This document shows, piece after piece, positions 59,843 to 64,000 of a stretch of 64,000 nt of DNA (its first letter is position 1; every line of letters starts with the position of its first letter). Source of the DNA: Parvularculaceae bacterium (GTDB lineage Bacteria; Pseudomonadota; Alphaproteobacteria; Caulobacterales; Parvularculaceae); assembly GCA_021776475.1 (NCBI GenBank), contig JAJFFV010000005.1, positions 682,001 to 746,000 on the forward strand. Direction: 5' to 3'. The notes beneath the pieces were generated by a model, which saw nothing but the letters and a program-made list of their open reading frames with translations, had not been told where the DNA came from and made no database searches. The position numbers and the translations under genes were made by a program.

Positions 59843-61462
59843 TTAAGAAAACTGGTTCATCGTATTGTCTTTTCCGCCTGCTTTCAGCGCGGCGTCGCCG
59901 GCGAAATATCCCTTGTGGTCATCGCCAAGATCGGACCCGGCCATATTCTGGTGTCTGACACAAGCAATTCCCTGGCGGATCTCCTCACGCTGAATGTTCT
60001 TGACGTATCCAAGCATGCCCTGCTCACCAAAATATTCCCGTGCCAGGTTGTCGGTGGACAAGGCCGTTGTGTGGTAGGTCGGCAAAGTGATGAGGTGATG
60101 GAAGATACCGGCGCAGTTTGATCCTTCGGCCTGGAACGTGCGGATCTTTTCATCCGCCGCCAGCGCAAGATCGCTGGTGTCGTATTTTTCATGCATCAGC
60201 TTGCTGCGATCGTAAGATGAAATATCCCTGCCCTCTTTTTCCCAAGAATCGAAGATCTGTTGGCGGAAATTGAGGGTCCAGTTGAACGATGGAGAGTTGT
60301 TATAGACCAGCTTGGCATTCGGCACGACCTCGCGGATGCGATCAACCATTCCGGCGATCTGATCAAGATGCGGTTTTTCGGTTTCGATCCACAACAGATC
60401 GGCGCCGTGCTGCAGTGATGTGATGCAATCGAGGACGCAGCGATCTTCCCCGCTTCCTGGTTTAAACTGGTATAAGTTACTTGGCAGACGCTTCGGTCGC
60501 ATTAGCTTACCGTCACGGTTCAAAATGACTTCGCCGTTAGCGATATCACCTGGCAGCACCTCATCGCAATCAAGGAACGAGTTATACTGATCACCAAGGT
60601 CGCCAGGCTCATGGCTGATAGCGATCTGCTTGGTCAAGCCGGCGCCGAGGGAGTCTGTTCTGGTGACAATAACACCATCTTCAACGCCGAGTTCTAAAAA
60701 GGCGTAGCGGCAGGCACGTACTTTGGCGAGGAAATCTTCATGCGGAACGGTAACCTTGCCATCCTGGTGACCACACTGCTTTTCATCCGAGACCTGATTT
60801 TCTATTTGCAGGGCGCAAGCACCTGCCTCGATCATTTTCCTGGCCAAAAGATAAGTTGCTTCTGCGTTACCGAAACCAGCGTCAATGTCAGCGATGATCG
60901 GCACAATGTGCGTTTGATGATCATCGATGGCAGCCTGGCATTCTGCCTCCATTGCAACATCAGCAACCTCCCGGGCTGCATCAAGTTGGCGGAACAGCAT
61001 GCCAAGTTCCCTTGCATCCGCCTGACGAAGGAATGTGTACAGCTCCTCAATCAGGGCCGGTACGGAGGTTTTCTCGTGCATCGACTGATCTGGCAGAGGG
61101 CCAAACTCAGACCGGAGCGCTGCAACCATCCAGCCGGAAAGATACAGATAGCGGCCTTGGGTGCTGCCAAAATGTTTCTTGATCGAGATCATCTTTTGCT
61201 GGCCAATGAACCCGTGCCAACAGCCGAGCGACTGGGTGTAGTTGGAAGGGTCAAGGTCGTAGGCCTGCATATCCTTTCGCATGATCGCGGCGGTGTATTT
61301 CGCGATATCAAGACCGGTTTTGAATCGATTCTGGGCGCGCATGCGGGCAACGGATTCGGCATTGATGCTGCTCCATGTTCCGTCATAGCTTTTGATCAGG
61401 TTGTCTACCTGCTCGAGATCAGTTGAAAACAGGCTTGACTCAACAACAGTGTCGTAAGGCAT
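59843..61462 (-). CDS. aceA: Isocitrate lyase (long 530-540-aa type)
   Basis: A 539-residue enzyme of the glyoxylate shunt that splits isocitrate to succinate and glyoxylate, needed on acetate, fatty acids or ethanol. Key parts are PIIADIDAGFGN (about 187), the catalytic-loop EKQCGHQDGK (Cys about 229, in KQCGH), IVTRTDSLGAG, NNSPSFNWTLNF (about 403-414) and GIFHHLITLPTYHT. The length matches the Pseudomonas-type AceA (about 530 aa), longer than E. coli's 434. AAGGA lies 7 nt before the ATG. It is divergent from the XRE/IrrE-type regulator, across an operator-like palindrome, and ends at a strong terminator. No malate synthase gene is in the window. Confidence 0.96.
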   Translation of the reverse strand: MPYDTVVESSLFSTDLEQVDNLIKSYDGTWSSINAESVARMRAQNRFKTGLDIAKYTAAIMRKDMQAYDLDPSNYTQSLGCWHGFIGQQKMISIKKHFGSTQGRYLYLSGWMVAALRSEFGPLPDQSMHEKTSVPALIEELYTFLRQADARELGMLFRQLDAAREVADVAMEAECQAAIDDHQTHIVPIIADIDAGFGNAEATYLLARKMIEAGACALQIENQVSDEKQCGHQDGKVTVPHEDFLAKVRACRYAFLELGVEDGVIVTRTDSLGAGLTKQIAISHEPGDLGDQYNSFLDCDEVLPGDIANGEVILNRDGKLMRPKRLPSNLYQFKPGSGEDRCVLDCITSLQHGADLLWIETEKPHLDQIAGMVDRIREVVPNAKLVYNNSPSFNWTLNFRQQIFDSWEKEGRDISSYDRSKLMHEKYDTSDLALAADEKIRTFQAEGSNCAGIFHHLITLPTYHTTALSTDNLAREYFGEQGMLGYVKNIQREEIRQGIACVRHQNMAGSDLGDDHKGYFAGDAALKAGGKDNTMNQFS

Positions 61463-61538
61463 GATCGGTCCTTTTTACGCTAATGGCGCTTTTTCGTATT
61501 CCTTGTCTGCGTGTTTCACACACATGTCGCCCGCTTTC

Positions 61539-61562
61539 GTGTGTTGTCGTACAACAACACAC
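61539..61562. promoter_or_regulatory. 9-bp palindrome in the aceA/regulator divergent region
   Basis: GTGTGTTGT (61539-61547), spacer CGTACA and ACAACACAC (61554-61562) form a perfect 9-bp inverted repeat. It lies 77 bp before the aceA start and 45 bp before the regulator start. Further short repeats GTCAC/GTGAC (61581-61594) lie by the regulator start. The natural reading is a binding site for the adjacent regulator; no experimental consensus is claimed. Confidence 0.6.
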
Positions 61563-61606
61563 TTTAATTCTTGTGCGTTTGTCACTTTTGTGACACGTGT
61601 GGTGTC

Positions 61607-63022
61607 ATGGAGCAAAAGCGGAAACTTTTCATCGGGCCGCGACTGCGGCGCTTAAGACGGGAGCTTGGCCTGACCCAGGCCGGTATGGCAGAGGAGCTGG
61701 AAGTTTCACCTTCCTATATCAACCTGATCGAACGCAACCAACGACCCTTGACCGCAGACCTCCTGCTCCGCCTGGCTAAAACCTATGAACTTGATATCAA
61801 GACCTTTGCCGGCGATGGCGGCGAGGAACTTTTTGATCGGCTGGCGGAAGCATTCAGGGATCCGATTTTTCAGGAACTTGAAATCACCCGATCCGATATG
61901 CAGGAACTGGCTGCCGGCAACCCGGTTGTCGCTGAAGCGGTTGCGACCCTCTACAAGGCCTATCGCGAGAACAATCTTACCCTGACCGATATTCAAAGCG
62001 TTGGCAGTGATGAAGCCTCCGGTACGCCGCTGGAAGAAGCCTGGGCCTTCATTCAACACCACAACAACTATTTCGCCAGCCTTGACGAAGCAGCGGAACG
62101 GATCGCCCGCGAGACGGGATTGCGCGATGGCGATGGTCGCGCGGCCCTTGCCCGCCGGTTTGCTGACGCGCACGGGTTCGAAGTAAAAATTCTGCCTGCT
62201 GACATTATGATGGGCGCTTACCGCCGACTTGACCGGCACCGACGACAGCTGGTGGTTTCTGAAGCAATGGATGGCGCAAGCAGGCATTTTCAGATGGCGC
62301 TCCAGCTGGTCTATCTCGAACTAGGTGAACGGCTTCAAACAATTATCAACGATCTGTTTTCAGGGTCTGAGGCGGGGCAGCGGATTACCCGCACCGCGCT
62401 CGCCAACTACACTGCGGGTGCCATCCTCATGCCATATGACGAGTTCCGATCAAGCGCTGCTGAACTGATGTATGATGTTGAAACACTCGGCCGGCGTTTT
62501 GGCACCAGCTTTGAACAAGTCTGTCATCGACTGACCACACTACAACGCCCAGGACACGAGGGCGTGCCGTTTTTCTTTCTCCGAGTTGACGCCGCCGGCA
62601 ATGTCTCGAAGCGCTACGATGGCGGCGGATTCCCGTTCGCACGTTATGGCGGCTCGTGTCCGCTGTGGAATGTTCATGCGACATTCCGGACCCCGCGGGA
62701 AATCCTGACCCAGATTATCGAACTGCCAGGCGGCGAGCGGTTTTTCTCAATTGCCCGGACAGTTTCCGGCGGCGCTGGCGGCTACACAGCAGCGCGCGCG
62801 GAACGCGCGATCGCCCTTGGCTGCCCCATCGATCACGCCGTCGACCTCATCTATGCGCAGAGCGTCGATCTCAATGCAGACAACGCAAAACCGATCGGCG
62901 TTACCTGTCGTTTGTGTGACCGGCAGGACTGCGTTGCCCGCGCGCATCCACCGTTGCACAAGCGCCTTCTCGCCGATGACTATCGCCGCACGACAGCCCC
63001 CTTTGCCTTTGCGTTTGATTAA
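61607..63022 (+). CDS. XRE/IrrE-type short-chain-acyl transcriptional regulator (RamB/ScfR-like)
   Basis: A 471-residue protein. The N-terminal helix-turn-helix is at about 8-62 (IGPRLRRLRRELGLTQAGMA, then VSPSYINLIERNQRPL). A helical linker leads to an IrrE/ImmA-like domain (about 150-275, with FQMALQLVYLELGERLQ) and a DUF2083 domain at the C-terminus (about 280-460), with the Cys-containing CPLWNVHATF and ITCRLCDRQDC-like VTCRLCDRQDC end. RamB and its relatives control glyoxylate-shunt and propionate genes, so it likely governs aceA, which it faces. The ATG at 61607 is chosen; longer frames lie over the operator. Confidence 0.85.
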   Translation: MEQKRKLFIGPRLRRLRRELGLTQAGMAEELEVSPSYINLIERNQRPLTADLLLRLAKTYELDIKTFAGDGGEELFDRLAEAFRDPIFQELEITRSDMQELAAGNPVVAEAVATLYKAYRENNLTLTDIQSVGSDEASGTPLEEAWAFIQHHNNYFASLDEAAERIARETGLRDGDGRAALARRFADAHGFEVKILPADIMMGAYRRLDRHRRQLVVSEAMDGASRHFQMALQLVYLELGERLQTIINDLFSGSEAGQRITRTALANYTAGAILMPYDEFRSSAAELMYDVETLGRRFGTSFEQVCHRLTTLQRPGHEGVPFFFLRVDAAGNVSKRYDGGGFPFARYGGSCPLWNVHATFRTPREILTQIIELPGGERFFSIARTVSGGAGGYTAARAERAIALGCPIDHAVDLIYAQSVDLNADNAKPIGVTCRLCDRQDCVARAHPPLHKRLLADDYRRTTAPFAFAFD

Positions 63023-63052
63023 GGCATAACCTCCCGATCGAACAGGACGGGT

Positions 63053-63922
63053 ATGAACGATCTCTCATCAATCCCCTCTGGCCCGCCGTCAGGTTTTCAA
63101 GAACAGGTGCGCCGACTGGCGCGTCGCTTGCCATTGACAAATGCCAACCGAACGCTGGCGTCCATTTTGTTGCGGCTTGCTGGCGGAAAGCACCGCAAAG
63201 CATACGACGTCCCAGTCTTCGGGTCGCAGAAAGCACGCCTCTATCCATTTGATAATATATGTGAAAAGCGCGTTTATATCACGCCGCAGTTCTGGGATCC
63301 GGAAGAACGGCACTTTCTAAAAACATTCATACACACTCACGACAAGGATGATTTCATCTTTCTCGATGTGGGCGCCAATGCCGGCCTCTACTCATTGTTC
63401 ACCCTTGCAGTTTGCGACAAGGCCGATAAAAAAGCGACCATCATCGCCATTGAACCGGACCCGCTGATGAAGGAGCGCATGGCGCACAACATAAAAGTGT
63501 CCGGCGCAGGCGAACAGACCACAATACTGCCCTGGGCTGTCACCGGCGAACGGCAGGAAGCATTCCTGCATCTCAACATCAAAAGCCGGGGCATGAACCG
63601 CCTCGATGCGGCCGCCAAGTCAGGCGAGGACGATGTCATCAAAGTTCAGGGTCATCCGCTCGTTGATATCTTTGCCGAGCGACGACTTGAACGAATCGAT
63701 GTTATGAAAATAGACATAGAAGGGGCTGAGTATGCGGCGCTCGAAGCGTTTTTCAAAACCGCTAGTGACTGGCAGAAACCCGAAATGATCCTTATCGAGA
63801 CATCCCATGAAGAACCGGAGAAATCCGCCTTGAAGCTGTGCATTGAGGATGGTTATGAAGTTGCCATGACGAACAAAAAAAATTCAATCCTTTTAAGGAA
63901 TTCGCTGTCTGATGTCGCATGA
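63053..63922 (+). CDS. FkbM-family methyltransferase
   Basis: A 289-residue S-adenosylmethionine-dependent enzyme. The SAM-binding motif is DFIFLDVGANAGLYSLF (about 101-117), followed by TIIAIEPDPLM (about 130-140), and the conserved LERIDVMKIDIEGAEYAALE motif (about 215-234) that defines FkbM. The typical substrates are sugar or polyketide hydroxyls. The first 60 residues resemble the N-terminal helix of polysaccharide-linked members, but there is no EPS gene directly beside it. AGGACGGG precedes the ATG. It starts 30 nt after the regulator and overlaps the next gene by 11 nt. Confidence 0.9.
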   Translation: MNDLSSIPSGPPSGFQEQVRRLARRLPLTNANRTLASILLRLAGGKHRKAYDVPVFGSQKARLYPFDNICEKRVYITPQFWDPEERHFLKTFIHTHDKDDFIFLDVGANAGLYSLFTLAVCDKADKKATIIAIEPDPLMKERMAHNIKVSGAGEQTTILPWAVTGERQEAFLHLNIKSRGMNRLDAAAKSGEDDVIKVQGHPLVDIFAERRLERIDVMKIDIEGAEYAALEAFFKTASDWQKPEMILIETSHEEPEKSALKLCIEDGYEVAMTNKKNSILLRNSLSDVA

Positions 63923-64000
63923 CTATGCTCTTGATCCACGCAACGACGAGATTCTGATCGATATCAACGGTGAGCTGTTTCCGCGCGATGAAGCCAAGGT
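63912..64000 (+). CDS. Class IV aminotransferase, partial (N-terminus)
   Basis: The last 89 bases give MSHDYALDPRNDEILIDINGELFPRDEAKV, open at the right edge. NGELFPRDEAKV matches the N-terminus of class IV PLP aminotransferases (branched-chain, D-alanine or aminodeoxychorismate lyase group), which normally continue with VSVFDSGF. The short N-terminal extension (about 12 residues) is common in the BCAT-like members. The ATG at 63912 overlaps the FkbM gene by 11 nt. The exact subtype cannot be set from this piece. Confidence 0.55.
   Translation, partial: MSHDYALDPRNDEILIDINGELFPRDEAK

Noticed and set aside
1-64000. CRISPR array, rRNA genes, integrase and prophage
   Set aside because: No regularly spaced repeats, rRNA, recombinase or phage structural genes were seen. 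The GH24 gene alone does not indicate a prophage.

Overview
The window reads as chromosomal DNA of an alphaproteobacterium, probably a marine one. The pointers are an XrtV-type exosortase with its small accessory protein, a long (539 aa) isocitrate lyase beside an XRE/IrrE-type short-chain-acyl regulator, a K+-independent H+-pyrophosphatase, and a separate rpmI-rplT/pheST block. The exact order cannot be told from the sequence alone. Most of the window is close to 50 % G+C; one stretch (about 26.0-30.4 kb, less clearly to 35.6 kb) is visibly richer in A+T.

Layout. (1) 1-8.65 kb, minus strand: an exopolysaccharide operon with two GT2 and one GT4 glycosyltransferases, EpsD, EpsF (Wzz-like), EpsG (kinase-like, with a broken P-loop), the exosortase, EpsI and the start of a beta-helix protein that runs off the left edge; an XrtV accessory gene lies just upstream. 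(2) 8.8-11.35 kb: a small redox operon, a ferric-reductase-like/Rieske fusion with two tiny membrane proteins and a Tat-like cysteine protein. (3) 11.4-14 kb: a lipoprotein and a Sel1/peptidoglycan-binding protein. (4) 14-18.5 kb: an RND efflux pump and its adaptor. (5) 18.7-25.75 kb: SthA transhydrogenase, an acyl-CoA-dehydrogenase-like flavoprotein, a TrpR/YerC regulator, a membrane TPR protein, a small secreted protein, and an SRPBCC/ArsR pair.

(6) 26-35.6 kb is an accessory region ending at the 3' end of a tRNA-Thr(CGT) gene: an A+T-rich three-gene operon (RND/MMPL transporter, SDR, MDR), an IS3 relic, a broken SRAP (YedK) gene, a membrane-bound alpha/beta hydrolase, a secreted nuclease and small secreted proteins. 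No integrase was seen. (7) 35.7-41 kb: GNAT, pheT, a possible 49-aa ORF, pheS, rplT, rpmI. (8) 41-49.7 kb: a helical hypothetical protein, a PiT-like permease, ferrochelatase overlapping a class IV HDAC, an M20 amidohydrolase lipoprotein, threonine aldolase, a HAD phosphatase and two TM2 proteins. (9) 49.7-59.7 kb: H+-pyrophosphatase and soluble pyrophosphatase, a thioredoxin-fold protein, a GH24 lysozyme-like protein lacking two catalytic residues, a nitroreductase, a lipoprotein oligopeptidase B, and a DUF4153 membrane protein. (10) 59.8-64 kb: isocitrate lyase divergent from its likely regulator, then an FkbM methyltransferase and the start of a class IV aminotransferase.

The best candidates for under-described biology are the Rieske/ferric-reductase operon, the exosortase locus with its P-loop-less EpsG, and the membrane hydrolase in the tRNA-linked island. 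All functions below are read from motifs and context by eye; no database search was run.
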